In this document: positions 1 through 12,700 of the stretch, piece by piece
How the letters are laid out: each line of letters begins with the position of its first letter
Position numbering within the stretch: the first letter of the stretch is position 1
NCBI GenBank assembly: GCA_022393335.1
Contig: JAJEKB010020245.1
Location: 178,154 to 242,153 of the forward strand
Direction of reading: 5' to 3'
DNA length: 64,000 nucleotides
DNA from: Macrotrachela quadricornifera
Taxonomy: Eukaryota; Rotifera; Eurotatoria; Philodinida; Philodinidae
Position numbers and translations under genes: made by a program
Notes under the pieces: model-generated
Told to the model about the DNA's origin: nothing
What the model saw: the letters and a program-made list of their open reading frames with translations, nothing else
Database searches by the model: none

Positions 1-2289
1 AATATTTCAGACATATTTTTTGCTTTTTCAAGTATTATCTTAAAGTATCAAAAATTTAGTATATTTACTTAATGAACAATTTTTCAAAAACATCTATCGA
101 TCTTTTCTAATGTTAATAGTAAAAATATTTTGACGTACTTGACCAGTTTGTTTTCGATGGCAAAACATTATTAGCAGCTGCGCTCAAGTAGACACAATCA
201 GTAGAATAGTAACGGGCATCATAATTATTTTCAATTATCAAACGCACTCCACCCAACTTGTCATGCGTGTTATTAATTTCAAGGTAAAGAATGCTGACAA
301 AAATATTATTTAATGTTTTATCGACAGAATGATAAAATGTTGTATGCATTCTATTTGAACGATAACTAATTAAATAACATTTTACTCTATTCATAGATGT
401 TTTTTTTTTCTTAAAGAAAGAGAACGGAAAAAGACATCGTTTTTTTACATGAAATGAATCATATAGACAAATTGAATCATTATATTGAATACAATTTCCG
501 GTAAATTTATATCAAGAATATAATTTGAAAAAATAATATCTAATGTAAACTTTGTTTGTTTAGTATTCGTACCATTTCTGTAATTATAACATTTTTCATT
601 ATTCGTAGTTTTAAGAAAAAAGTTAATTATAAAGTTATTGGATACAGGAAAGACGAAGTAATACTTTCTTAATTTACTTTTGTAGGATTGCAAATGTTCT
701 ATTTATTCTTTGTAATTCTTATTGATGTCGTCTAGATGTATTCTTTATCTTGTCGGTTTTCTTTGAAATTCATTACGTTAAATTGTCAACCTCTTTTCTC
801 TATTATGTTGTACTATTTCATTTATCTTCTAGACTATATTTATCTTAATAGTTGTTCTCTCCAGTAAATTATTCTAATTATAAAACATGCTTGAGGAAAT
901 ATTTTGAAAATAGTTTCAATTTGTTATTTCATTAAAGAGATATTTCAAAAATCCAGGTTTATTGTTTTGGAAAGATTAACTTTACTTATTCAAATGAACT
1001 GACTTATAAACAAAAAATAGTAACACGTAGAATTTGCTTTTTCCGGTGTCTAATAACTTTATAATTAACTTTTTTTGAAACCATAAATAGCAGAAAAATG
1101 TCATTATTCTAGAAATCGTACGAATATTTTTTGCTGAAACCACATAGAATTGTATCTATTGATATTTATAAATAGCAAAACGGTTCATAATGTTGTGTTA
1201 TAGTACCTACATAGTCTTCTTAAAATGTCGTAAATATTTTTTCATAGTTCGTTATAGTCTCTATTATGATTTTATTAACATTATTTATTGATTCTCAAGT
1301 TATTTCAACTGTCAAATATGCATGAGTCTCGACGTTATTCAGTAGTAAAGATATTAATGTTGCAATGATTTTTGATATATGGTTATATGATGGGTGAATT
1401 TTAATCATTGTCAAAATTATTATAGACTTTATAAAACGATTTCGTAGAGGTATAATATTTCTTTATTGAATTATTTCGTTAGAAGACTATAGTTTTTAAT
1501 ATGATATTTTGATGTGTAAATTAAAATGGGAGAATTATTGACATACTGCAAATAAAATGACATTCCATTATCTCACTTGAAAGTCAATTGCACGAGAGAT
1601 AGCAATAATTTCGTCATAATTTGTTTTATATTAGAGCTACAGTTAATAATTAATTCTTTTTGATATTAAAACTTACTGAAAATTAATAATCATAAAAATT
1701 ATTACATCTACTGATATTTAATTTTGATTTACATAGTTCAGTATGTTATTAATAGATGATAATCTTAAATAATGAGAAAATAAAAAGATAATAGTGATTT
1801 TTCACTATATTTATCTTTATTACTGTTATAGAGAAAGCCTTCTTAGAATATCAATTAACACAAAAGTTTTCATTCTAAAAAAAGAATACCATTATCCCTT
1901 TCATTCTTATTTCAATTATTGCTCTCTCTGCTAGATATTTTTTTTGAGCATTTGTCTTTTACTTACACAAATATAGAATCAATGGATGAAGATTTACGTT
2001 CTACTTTTAATGACAAAGAAGATTTGAAGCGTATCGATTATCTTTTTGAAATTTACGTTGAACCGCTGTTCTATCTCAAGGTGAAACTGTGTTTAGTCAA
2101 CAGTTGTAGTGTCATTGTACAGAACTTATTGAACACATAGTATCATACTTAATTATATATGTATAATATTTATTTCACAAGTATTTGTCTATCAAACAAA
2201 TTTATCTTATATTTTATTTCACGTATTAAAAAAAATAAAGATCATACATAAAACAGTTATATTAATATAGATCTTCTTTTTGTTTTTGA
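1..2289. other. Gene-poor AT-rich stretch
   Basis: No gene can be assigned here. Two open stretches are the only candidates. On the minus strand, about 113..300 could be a terminal exon: a TTTTTGTCAG acceptor-like site is followed by an open frame ending in TAA, with residues such as NTHDKLGGVRLI. On the plus strand, 1919..2140 contains a Met at 1981 followed by DEDLRSTFNDKEDLKRI. Neither matches a family I recognise, and both could be chance frames. Confidence 0.5.
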
Positions 2290-3414
2290 CTATGAAGTTT
2301 GTTCAGCTATTTGCTTTGCATTTGAACAAATCGGACATTTGAGATCTTGTTCGTTTGAAAATCCTGCTGTAGAATAACCACCATCAAACATGGATAAATT
2401 TAACTGACTCCAATTATGAAATGATGAGTTCATATCAGAATTTGGATTTCTAATTTTCATTAAATATTGTATCCATGTATTGACAATGAGACATGATCCT
2501 GAAACACAAACACCGACCCAACTTCCAACTGTTCTCGTCGGAAATGATCTATCTTTTGGTATGAATTCAATCGATTGATATTTTTGTATATATTGTGGTA
2601 ATAATAATTTCAATATCTTTTGTTGATATAGTGGCATAAATAATGTTGATAGCTGTAATGTTGAAAGTATCTTTAAATTCAATTCATTTAGACATTCATT
2701 TATAATTAATTTTGATTGTTCACCTGATATGCAACTCATTTCTTTGAGAAATAATTGAATATCATTGATATTTTCTAACTCAGCAGTCGAGAATTTAAAT
2801 GAATCGTTTGTATTATTATTACATGCCCAACATGAATCATTTAATTGACCAGAAAAAAAATTAATTTCAATATTATTAGCATAAGTTGAACCAGCAACAT
2901 ATACTATACCTAATGATTTACATAATGAATTGATTGCATAATCAAATACTGCACCATAATCGATATTATTAAATATGACGGTACATTTCTTAGCTATTTC
3001 AACAACACAAGACCAATTTGTAACGGCATCAATATGATAATCATATATATTTGTTCTTAAATTATGCATTTGTTTTAAATTTTCAGCTGCTACTTCTACT
3101 TTTGATTTACCAATATCTCTTAAACTAAATAATATCTGTCGATTTAAATTAGATGCATCAACAAAATCCCGATCGAGTAAATGTATTGTATCTACTCCCA
3201 TTCTAACAAGAGCCATTGCAACACTACTACCAATACCACCAATACCTAATACAAAAACATGCTGTTGTTCAACTGAATATTGATGAAAATTTTTCATAAC
3301 ACGTTGTCGGTCAAAAACATCACCATGTAATTCTAAAGGAGGTTGTTCTCCATCTGCTACGATATAGTCTAGATCATATTTACTTGTAGCATTGACTTCT
3401 ACTATATTATGCAT
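2290..3414 (-). CDS. ThiF/MoeB/E1-like adenylyltransferase, intronless
   Basis: A 374-residue protein of the ThiF/HesA/MoeB/E1 superfamily, which adenylates the C-terminus of a ubiquitin-like or sulfur-carrier protein. Visible motifs: the nucleotide-binding GIGGIGS (residues 57-63), then LLDRDFVDASNLNRQ (about 79-93) with the Asp and Asn-Arg expected for ATP binding, and Lys residues at 103/105. Two CxxC pairs (CWAC at 195-198, CPIC at 360-363) would make the structural zinc site typical of MoeB and UBA5-like proteins. No rhodanese or ubiquitin-fold domain follows. The single uninterrupted exon contrasts with the intron-rich neighbours. The start is the first ATG of the frame, and the motif spacing from it is normal. 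Which carrier it serves (MOCS3-, UBA5-like, or a transferred bacterial-type enzyme) is not clear from sequence. Confidence 0.85.
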   Translation of the reverse strand: MHNIVEVNATSKYDLDYIVADGEQPPLELHGDVFDRQRVMKNFHQYSVEQQHVFVLGIGGIGSSVAMALVRMGVDTIHLLDRDFVDASNLNRQILFSLRDIGKSKVEVAAENLKQMHNLRTNIYDYHIDAVTNWSCVVEIAKKCTVIFNNIDYGAVFDYAINSLCKSLGIVYVAGSTYANNIEINFFSGQLNDSCWACNNNTNDSFKFSTAELENINDIQLFLKEMSCISGEQSKLIINECLNELNLKILSTLQLSTLFMPLYQQKILKLLLPQYIQKYQSIEFIPKDRSFPTRTVGSWVGVCVSGSCLIVNTWIQYLMKIRNPNSDMNSSFHNWSQLNLSMFDGGYSTAGFSNEQDLKCPICSNAKQIAEQTS

Positions 3415-6400
3415 TTTTTTTATTTTTACACATCAAAATGAATGTGTAAAAAAGAGGAAAGAAGAGAATCACATGTTTGTTCTATAACATCCAATAGCAT
3501 AATAAAATTTTTGTTGTTATTACTCAACATATATTTAATTTGACAAGAACCTATCCTATATTGAAAAAAGAAAGAAAAATTAAGTCCTTAAAGATCATAT
3601 GAAGTGAAACTAAACGTTTCATGAGTCAATGTCAAAATTATGAATGCGAAAGAACTAAAACATGTCAACAGTGTCGACATTGGCTCACGAAAAATTTGAT
3701 ACAGTTCCTATGGCAAAAGATGGCGCTTGAAACGAAAAACTATTTTAGATATATTTGAAGAAAGATGCAAAGTTGTGTAAATTAAAAGATCGATCATAAT
3801 GAATAACAATGCCTTGCATTCCAGTTTTTCATCATTTTACCCTGCTAAAACCACAAAAAAAATCATTTTTTGCATAGTCGAAATTTGATCATTCAAAATT
3901 TCATTTATTTTGAAAACAATAAGTGCAATTATAAAATGAGCAGTCTTATATAATTTGTAGAGACTTTTACGCTGCATCTTTTTCTATGTCTTGTCTTTCT
4001 CATAGGATGAAGGAAGTGACAAAAATATACGATGCAAAACATGATCATTCATTGTGTCGAGTTCGTTAGTTTTTACAGGTTTTTGAATATCCTTACTTTT
4101 CATCTATTTGTTCTACGCCACGTGTTATATTTAATCTATTACATGACAAATAATATACAAAAGTACTCGATTTTTAAAACTTTTTCATTAATTTCACAAA
4201 AGATAGTGTTCCATTCCTACTACGTACATTTCTAGGTAAATTAGTATTATCCAGTACATTCTAAAAAGAAAGATATTTATGGCAGTCTAAACATAGTGGC
4301 AGTGACACATTAATACTGTATATTAGACTTTACGAATCTTTCTTTCTATATGATCTGATAGAGAAAAAAATGTTCTTTTTTTTTATTCTATTTCATCATA
4401 CTTTAACTGATATTATAAGAAGTAATGCTCGTCCCTGCGACTCGCTTAACCCTCGACTGAATAGAATACACTCAATATTTATCACCTAATTAAACTCTAC
4501 ATTTAGAAGTATCGCTACACAAACACATGCATACAAAAAGCCTATATATTATTGAAAGGGTTGATCTTTTTACACGAAAGTTGACTGCAATAATAATGCA
4601 TAGTTTTTTGTATGCATATATTTGTTCAGCAAGAGTTCTCAATATCGAATGCGTAGACTATATTCAGTCGAGGATTAAGCGAGTCGCAGCGACGCGCGTT
4701 ACCTGTTTTTAAGTGTTTTTTTTTTCAAAAACGATAAATTAAAAATCTTTTGAAAAACTATTCACGTCAATTGATTCCTCACCCTTGAAAGCGCTTTGGT
4801 CAATTGTATAAACAAAATCATTATTTTAGAAAAAAAAACATTTTCTTGGGGTAAAACAAATTCTTTTGCCAGATAATAAAAACCTAATGATACCATTCGA
4901 TTCTACAGTCTCAAAAGCTTGTTGGTCGAACTTTATAAAAAAATTAATTTTTTCGTAAAAAACTCATCTTTTCTGAAAAAACATTAATCTCAAAAAAACT
5001 TCAAAAAGCTAATGCCACATTCGAATTCATCGACCTCGAAAATTTTCAATAAAACAAATAAGATTCAGACCGAGCCTTTGACCAGCGATAGGCAACAGAC
5101 ACAAAAACTCATTTTTCTCTTCTTCGTATGATCGTTCCCTCAATCGAGGAAATAAATCCTTCTAACAAAGTTAATACTACCATATACTTCCATTGATCAA
5201 TTCAAATACCTCCACAATAAGCAATGATGTTCACCACATACCATGGTGCAACCATCAATTCGTGAAAAAACACTACTTTTCGATAAAAAATACCAAACCT
5301 CACCAATTTCTAACATCAATTGATCAATTGAGGTATCACCACAATCAGCAATGCTGTTGATCAACGGTCATATTTCAGTGCCAACAAGAAGCGTATGTGG
5401 AAGACAAGTGACCATTAGTCTTTTAGACGATGTTTTTTTGACCTCAATGTTCTTTTGACCCTGACACGGACATACAAACTATTTTTTTTCATATGACCCT
5501 CCTTTCAGTCGAGGGAATAACAAAATTTTGATAATATCTGTTTCGTTCGCATGTGTCACGGTTACTGTAATACTATTGAATATTTTTTGAACAAATTTTT
5601 GATAGAAATAAGATGAAGAACTGTGGTTTTCATTGTTGGAAAGAGAAGACGAAGACGCATCGAGTTGTGTATTATAGAATTTTCTAATCTTGATTACTGA
5701 AGTATTTTTATTCAATTTTGTAAGTGTCGGAAAAATTTATTTTTATGAAAGAAAAAGGAGAAGACACAAAAGTGAGATTCTTTTACAAAGAATTGTAGAA
5801 AACTGTATTAAAGGCTCGACTCGAATACATATTATTCATCTCAATTATGCAAAGTTTGTAGATCTTCACTTAGTAGTTTGAATCTATAGCTGATAATTCT
5901 AAATTCACTATCAAAAACTTGCGAGGTAGGTTTTTTCTTAAAACGGCCAATTGAAAATCTTACCAAAATGATCAGGGAACCCTGAGATGTGCAATTCAAC
6001 GTATATGCAGCTTCTCTTTCCAACGGTGAACACCACAGTTCTCTAATTTGTTTCTATGAAAATTTATTCAAAAATATACCCACCGAATAGATATTAGCAT
6101 AATCAAAACGTATAATAGAAAAGCAGATCTTATCAAAATTTTATTATTATGATATTCGTTGAAGTATGATCAAACAGTATAGAAAAATGTAAATGAAAAT
6201 TGAGATTATATATGAATATTAATTGATTTAATCAGGAAAATCTAGGTAAGTTATGATAAAAATGAGAATAAAATCTAATTTATGCAAATGTACATAAAAG
6301 TTATTATCTTGTAATTAAAAATAAACCATTTAAGAATAAAAATATTGCCTAACCAAAAGTTAATGATTATTACGATATATATAATTTCAACTCAAAACTC

Positions 6401-6606
6401 ACCTGACGAATAAATATATTATATTTTCACATAATTTATATATCTTTTAGTTATTCAATCTTCATTTGTTTTATCAAGATTTTCAATCTCAAAGAATAAA
6501 AATTGTTTTTATAAATTTATATATTACCGAATAGGATATTTTTTCCTAAACACAATACAAAAAAAAAACTAGATCACAAAAAAAAAATGAAAAAAGAAAT
6601 CAACAT
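3415..6606. other. Intergenic, repeats only
   Basis: No gene seen. It holds the small inverted-repeat element at 4430..4694. It also holds a diverged direct repeat: a block containing TTGATCAATT begins near 5193 and again near 5320, with matching text continuing for about 45 bases (ACAATaAGCAATG/ACAATCAGCAATG). The short open frames at 5479..6023 show no recognisable features. Confidence 0.55.
4430..4694. mobile_element. MITE-like element with ~34 bp terminal inverted repeats
   Basis: The left end (4430..4463) and the reverse complement of the right end (4661..4694) match over about 34 bases with only two visible differences. The shared core is CTGCGACTCGCTTAA...CTCGACTGAATA. The interior (about 200 bp) has no coding capacity, so this is a non-autonomous element. 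I could not see a convincing target-site duplication, so the superfamily is not assigned. Confidence 0.7.
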
Positions 6607-7305
6607 TTAGCAATCCATTTCATTGGAGAATTTCACTGATTCAGGCAATACAGGATCTCGTTTTCTTGTTCTTGCTCGCATCCAAAATTCCGGCACAAAA
6701 CCCACAAGATAGAGAAAAGGACTAGCAGCAGCAAGATATTCAGGAATACCTTCGCTAGTTACAAGCCAAACAACAAAACAAGTAATAAGTAATATACTAC
6801 AACCAATAAACCATAATGGCCAAATAATAGTCGAATGATGAGGAGCATCTAATCGACGTACATAAAGATAAACAGCAATAATAGTATGAAGAAAACAATA
6901 TAAAGATATAAGTCCAAACATTCCATATGCACCAGTAAGATGAAGATTTTGACGATCATCTACGCTTACAATAGCCATAATAAGCATAAAAACTAATGAT
7001 ATAAGAGCAGTAGAATGAACAATACATATAATAGCACGATTAATAATATATTGAGTTTGAAAAAGATATTGAATTCTACCCAAAATAATTATAAGTAATT
7101 GTGGAAGTAAAATAACAAAACCAATAATAAAATAAATATGAGCTTCTCCAGTACCAAGTTGAGATATTTGAGGAAATTTTTCACCTGGTGGTGCCTTATT
7201 TGGAACTTGACTACATACAACCAAGGTTGTAATAAATGTAAGAATAGCAGTCAATGGAAAAATTGCTACACACCAAACCCATATTAATACTGCAGTTGTT
7301 GTCAT
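6607..7305 (-). CDS. DRAM/Frag1/Sfk1-family membrane protein
   Basis: A 232-residue multi-pass protein with about six hydrophobic segments (roughly residues 7-32, 54-76, 88-112, 123-147, 160-182, 190-208). Its diagnostic block after the first membrane segment, FPQISQLGTGE, matches the P-x-I-S-x-x-G pattern of the DRAM/TMEM150/Frag1 family (Pfam Frag1/DRAM/Sfk1, from memory). The closing EYLAAASPFLYLVGFVPEF block matches the family's last membrane segment. Vertebrate relatives act in lysosomal/autophagic membranes or at the plasma membrane in phosphoinositide metabolism; the exact role here is inferred only at family level. Length is normal for DRAM proteins (about 230-280). The gene is a single exon, and the tail is basic and cytosolic (RARTRKRD). 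Confidence 0.85.
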   Translation of the reverse strand: MTTTAVLIWVWCVAIFPLTAILTFITTLVVCSQVPNKAPPGEKFPQISQLGTGEAHIYFIIGFVILLPQLLIIILGRIQYLFQTQYIINRAIICIVHSTALISLVFMLIMAIVSVDDRQNLHLTGAYGMFGLISLYCFLHTIIAVYLYVRRLDAPHHSTIIWPLWFIGCSILLITCFVVWLVTSEGIPEYLAAASPFLYLVGFVPEFWMRARTRKRDPVLPESVKFSNEMDC

Positions 7306-7820
7306 TTCCTAATAAAATAAAATATCTAAAATAATATCTACATATACACTATCATATAAAATAGAAAAATCTATTAGAATATATATATATACATTATGTA
7401 TATACCTGGCAGTTTTGTATATTAACAAAGACTAGTAGTAGAAATAATAATAAAATGATGTCACATTTGTTTTTTTCTTCTCTATATTCTTATCATTATA
7501 GTTGAATCAGAAAGCATGCATGTTTATACTAAGATAATGATATCATTTTATTGTTAACATCATAATGATCTTTGTATTTTTGTTTTCACAATCAACAGTA
7601 ATAACTTATTCTATAAATATCCGTGTGATCTAGTTTTGCACATAACATTATTTGAATTATATCAAGTTTTGTATATTATATTTGATTATTAAAATCTTAT
7701 TTTTTCCATTTAGTTATCTTTTTTTTTTCTCTTGAATATAAATCGAAACAAAAAAAAAGAATAACGTTTTATTATCATAGATTTAAAAAAAAAGAAAAAA
7801 GAACGAAATCGATTGCATGA
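7306..7820. other. Intergenic
   Basis: AT-rich spacer between the start of the DRAM-like gene and the stop of eIF2B-gamma. No gene or clear repeat seen beyond short (AT)n and poly-A/T tracts. It should include the DRAM-like promoter and the 3' UTR of the eIF2B-gamma gene. Confidence 0.6.
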
Positions 7821-8821
7821 TTATTGTTCATCATCATATATCATAAAAGATCCAGGTTCATTGATTACAGCTGATATTGTTTCACCACTGAATTTTCCTA
7901 AAAAAACAAAAAGATTTTAATATTTTAAAAAATAAAATAAAATATTTATCTAACTATTTCCTTCGACTTGTTGATTTGAACAAATAATTGAATTTTGAAT
8001 TTCACATTTTGAACCAATTATTGATCGTGTACATAATATTGAATTTTGTAAACTTACTCTACAAAATTATAAACAAAAAAAAAACAATTAATTTTATAAA
8101 TAAATTTCTTTTTTTTCTTACCCTTCTTTAATATGAACATTATCTAAAAGAATACAATTTATAATTTTACATTTATCTTCAATACGACAATTTTTTCCAA
8201 TAATTGTTCGTTTTATTGTTGTTTTTTTTCCTATTTCATGTCCATCACCAATAACACAATCTGAACTAATCTATAACAAAAACAAAAAAATATACTAACA
8301 TTTTATTAATTATTTTAAATTTTACTTGAACCTGATCGAGACGATCTTTAAATGTAATATCTTCATTTGTATATGATAAAATATTAGATGATGCCTTAAT
8401 AAAATAAAAAAAATTTTCAATTGAGATCTATTAAGAAGGATTTATCAATTGTATATAAAATGTTCATTTATGAAAAAATTCGAATGAACATGATCGTATT
8501 TCTAGATCTAAGAAATATAATCAAGTCTAACTATCATCAATATTATTTCAATAATCACGGCAAAGTTAATAAATGAACACTATGTTTTAACAAAATATTA
8601 ACGAAAAAAATTGATGTATTTTTTAATAAATTACTTGTCGATTAGCTTCAAGATAAGATAAAACATGTTTAACACGAAATAATTGTGAATCACCAATAAA
8701 ATAATAACAACCACCTCTTATTTGTTTATTATCACAATCATATTGTTCTAAAATTCTTGTTAAATCTTGATTATCATCTACATCTATTGCTATTTTAATT
8801 TAATTAAATTAAAATTATTAA

Positions 8822-8852
<31 letters not shown>

Positions 8853-9837
8853 ACAAACTTGATTGTCGAATCATTGTTTTATTATTATTTGTTGATGGAA
8901 TAAGTTCTTCAATTGGTTGATTAATTGCTATTTGTCGAATCATTTTTGGAAGAAATTCTTTACGAAATGATGAATATTTTGAACGAATAGCAATATCTAA
9001 ACATGATTTTTTTATTAAATATAAATGTCCATCAACTAAATCTGTTCGAATTATTGTTCGAGGATATCTTTAAAAGAAAAACAAAAATCAAAATATTTTC
9101 AAATTAATATAAGACATATATATATATATTTATATAACCTAGCAAGAATATTTTGTCTTATTGGAAAATGTTCATCTAAATCAGCTTTTAATCTTATTGA
9201 TGTTATTGTATTAGTTGATTGTTCAATAGTATAATATTCTGGGTCTATTTTAATAAAAAAAAACAAGAGAATTTATTATTAAAATGATAATATATATATA
9301 TTTAATTAATTAACCTGCAGTAAATTTTGTTTTTTGTCCAGGTTGTACAAGTGATTCTTTTCCAGTATTTGATGATGTTGTTGTTTGAAGTAAAAGCATA
9401 CATAATGATGCATCTCTTACTCTAAACATATTAATTAATGGTGTAAGATTAACTTTACCAAAAAGATCACATGTAATAAGACATATTGATTCAGTTCGAA
9501 TACGTGTATAACATGAACGAAGTATATCTATTGTACCTAATTCATCATGAATTTGTTGTTGATCATCATTACTTGTTGATTCAATATGTTGTCGATAAAT
9601 AACGATTTCATATGTTATATTTAATGTTGAAAGATAATCATCAAGAATTTGTCGTGATTGACTAGATGTTAATATAAGTAATGGTGATGATGAAAGTGAT
9701 GAATGAGATTGAATTATTTGAAGAGTATACCATATTAATGGACGATTTCCAATAGGTAAGAGAGATTTTGGAAGAGATAAATCTGTTGATAAACGATCAT
9801 TTCCACCAGCATATAATACTACTGTAAATTCTTTCAT
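7821..9837 (-). CDS. EIF2B3: Translation initiation factor eIF2B subunit gamma
   Basis: Eight exons on the minus strand (9315..9837, 9139..9244, 8859..9067, 8635..8789, 8326..8394, 8122..8270, 7955..8058, 7821..7897) encode 463 residues, against about 450 in animals. The protein is a subunit of the eIF2B guanine-nucleotide exchange complex, the control point of translation initiation in the cytosol. It opens with a nucleotidyltransferase-like fold (LPKSLLPIGNRPLIWY near residues 22-37), continues with the ADLDEHFPIRQ and DGHLYLIKK stretches aligned to the human subunit, the CYYFIGDSQLFRVKHVLSY region, and ends in left-handed beta-helix hexapeptide repeats (DCVIGDG, TIIGKNC, SIIGSKC, SIICSNQ). 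All splice junctions are GT-AG and the exon sum is 1392 nt. An (AAAT)n tract lies in intron 3. Confidence 0.95.
8820..8852. repeat. (AAAT)n microsatellite
   Basis: A tetranucleotide run of AAAT units inside the third intron of the eIF2B-gamma gene. Similar shorter AAAT runs occur in other introns of the window (near 24930..24955). Confidence 0.8.
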
Positions 9838-10271
9838 TTATTTTTTTTTTCTCTTTTAGAAAATTAATCTTTAATGAATAAAGTTTGTTTTTTTTAAACT
9901 AATATATAACAAAAGATTTCTTTTTGTAACGCATTTTGTTTTATTTCAAAATTTCGAAAAAAAAAAAACATACATTTTTTTTGCATAATATTAATGATGC
10001 AATATTACATCAGAATTTATATTAAAATACAAATGAAATAAAAACATATTTATTTTCTCTTGAAAAGTAAAATAACTAGTTGATCTGTATATGAATAAAA
10101 TGATAGAATTCAGACAATCTAAAAGTAAGAGTAAAAACAAAGTTTTTATTTTAAAACAAATCTTGATATAGAAATAATCTTTGTTCTAAACTTTGACATA
10201 AAACGAAGCACACACACACACACACAAGAAAATGCGTAATAGTCTTTATTTTTTCTTTTTGTTTTTAAAAT
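9838..10271. other. Intergenic with CA microsatellite
   Basis: AT-rich spacer containing the presumed eIF2B-gamma promoter and the TECR 3' UTR. A (CA)n run of about nine units sits at 10209..10226. No gene seen. Confidence 0.6.
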
Positions 10272-11696
10272 TTAAATTAAAAATGGAATAATTGATTTAC
10301 GTTGTTTTGGATATTTATCAGCAAATTCTTTTTTATAAGCTCGATGTTTTTGTTTAGCCCATACTGTCATTTGTACTGCACCAGCAATTGTAAATAATAA
10401 TGCTGATAATGTTTGTGTCATTAATGAAAATCCTAACCATGAACCAATTTCATATGTATAATTTGGACATGATACTAAATGAAATAAATTTGTTAATGGA
10501 TTTTTATTTGGATATGGAATACGACGTTCAGTTGAACCAGCTGGACGAAGATCACGAAGAAGTAAATGAATTGATAAATTACCAATTTCATTTAACTAAA
10601 CATTTTTTTGTTTTTTATTAAAAGAAAAAATAAAAATAAAACATACAATAAAAATTGCTAAACCAAAATAAATTTGAGCATAACCAAATGATGGTGGTGT
10701 ATATTTTGGATGATTAACAAAATATGAAACAAATGCTGTAAAGCCCCAATAATAACCACAATTCTATTTAAATTAAATTAAATTATTTTTTATTTTAATT
10801 GCAAAAATTTTATTTATATTTTTTTAAATTTTACTTTAAATAAATTAAATAATGGCATTGTTGCATGAGAAAATCGATGAACAAATATTGTTTCTAAAAT
10901 ACGTTTGCCATAATGAAATGTCCAACAAGCAGCTCCTAAACTAAATTATTAAAAAGAAATAATATAGAGAATTTTTTTATTTTGTTTAAATCAATTTAAC
11001 TAACTGTGCAGCTAAATGTATCGGTTTTGTACTAGCTGATGAACCATAAATAAGACTTGGACGAATATAAAATAATAAATAAATAAATAATGGACCTGCA
11101 TATTCTGCCATAAATACCTTAAATAGAAAGAAAATTTTTCTATTTAAATTAAAAAAAAACCAAAATTTATTTTACTGTGCTCCATCCGATTTGTGGACCT
11201 AAATCTTTAAAATAAATTTTTCCATTTTTATCCACATTTAATTCGGACAATTTTTGCGTATCTTTCACTGATTTTCCAGCTAGAAAAAAAAAATTTTTAA
11301 TTAAATGTAAAATTTGTTGTTTTTTTAATTTTACATACTAGGTTCAGTTCGATATGATTGACGATCCGGATAAAGATGTGGTTCTAAAAATGAATAGTTT
11401 TTCTTTTAATTTATTTATTAATTTAAATATACTTTTTTGTGCAACTTGTTTTTTTAATTCAGCTATTGTTGCATTTGCTGAAATCTTAAAAGTAAAAATT
11501 AGTTTTATTTTGTAATATTTTAATAATAAACAAAATTTAAACATACATTATCAATAGTTGTTACAACACCATTTCCACGAGCTTTAAGAACTTCAAGCTA
11601 AAAGAAAATAATAGAATTTATTTAAATATATGTATATATTTTTTTTATATGAAAAATTTTTACTCGAAAACTATTGCTTTGAGCTGATGCAGACAT
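10272..11696 (-). CDS. TECR: Very-long-chain trans-2-enoyl-CoA reductase
   Basis: Nine exons (11664..11696, 11547..11597, 11433..11484, 11339..11383, 11176..11279, 11005..11117, 10835..10940, 10647..10763, 10272..10595) encode 314 residues, close to the human enzyme (308). It catalyses the last, NADPH-dependent step of fatty-acid elongation in the endoplasmic reticulum membrane. The N-terminus is a ubiquitin-like region ([15 protein letters not shown]). Next come DLGPQIGW and [16 protein letters not shown], the [15 protein letters not shown] block, and the C-terminal steroid-reductase-type core with [31 protein letters not shown] and [13 protein letters not shown], ending in IIPFLI. At the sixth intron the donor ACA|GTTAGT and the first of two adjacent acceptors are chosen, because only this pair keeps frame. 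The exon sum is 945 nt. Confidence 0.96.
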
Positions 11697-12139
11697 TTTC
11701 TTCGTGCTGTTCTCTGGAAATAAATGAAAACGATAGGACTCCAAATAAATAAATGATTTTAAAATCTGAAAAATGATATAGTATTGGATAAACTTTTATT
11801 TGTTATTTAAAAATTTTTTTAATCAATTTTTTTATTTAAATTTCTCAATAATATCTATTATTTCATTTGAACTTTAACTTTTATTTTCATTATTAAAACA
11901 GATGTCGCTATTGTACGAATTTGTTACAGAAATTATCAAATGAATTATTATAAGCGTCATTTCAAATGTATAATATAATAAAGTATTTTACAATAGTTTT
12001 TTTCTATGAGATATTTATAAGTACTTATACTACTTAATAAATAAAGATATCATAAGAATCTATACATTTCAGTACCAGTTTTAAGTAAAACCTAAAACTT
12101 TTAGAAAGATTAATTATTTTACCAGGAAATCTCTTTAGC

Positions 12140-12700
12140 TGTAGATTCGAGTTTAGCATGATATTTTGTTCCCATGTAGATTCCAGTAAGACTAGAAAAT
12201 TTTTTTAATAATTACGGTTTTTGATACTTCCTTTTTGATTTATAAGTATTTTAGTGCCATTTTGATCTTATGCTATATACTTTCGAAAAATTTCATATTG
12301 AGAGTTCTGCCCCAAAAATTTTATCGGCAGATAGATCTCATAAACTCTAGATTGTGCTGAAAGTTTCAACAAAAACTGAATGTAACCTACTCCACATATC
12401 TATTTTAGAAGAAACGAAATTACTATATTTTTTCTATGATCAATAGTGATTTTTTTTTGCCAATTGAATATCTCGAGAAGAATACATTCGTCTTTGTTGA
12501 AACTTTCAGGACAATCTAATATCTATAAGATTCATGTGTTAACAAAATATTAGGTTAAAATCCTCAATATGGAATTTTTCGAAAGTGCATAGCGTAAAGC
12601 CAAAATGTCACTAAAACACTCATAACTCAAATGTTTTTAGGATTTTACTTTGCTCATCGAGATCTACATATTGGCAAAATATCATGTTAAACACGAAACT
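12140..12700. repeat. Palindromic (foldback) element
   Basis: Two arms of about 250 bp in inverted orientation flank a short centre near 12425. Matching pairs include TTTAGCATGATATTTTG (about 12152) with the reverse complement at about 12675..12690, and CTTTCGAAAAATT (about 12282) with AATTTTTCGAAAG (about 12569). CTGAAAGTTTCAACAAA (about 12358) pairs with its complement near 12497..12513. Arms are imperfect, with many substitutions, so the element is old. No ORF. Confidence 0.7.
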
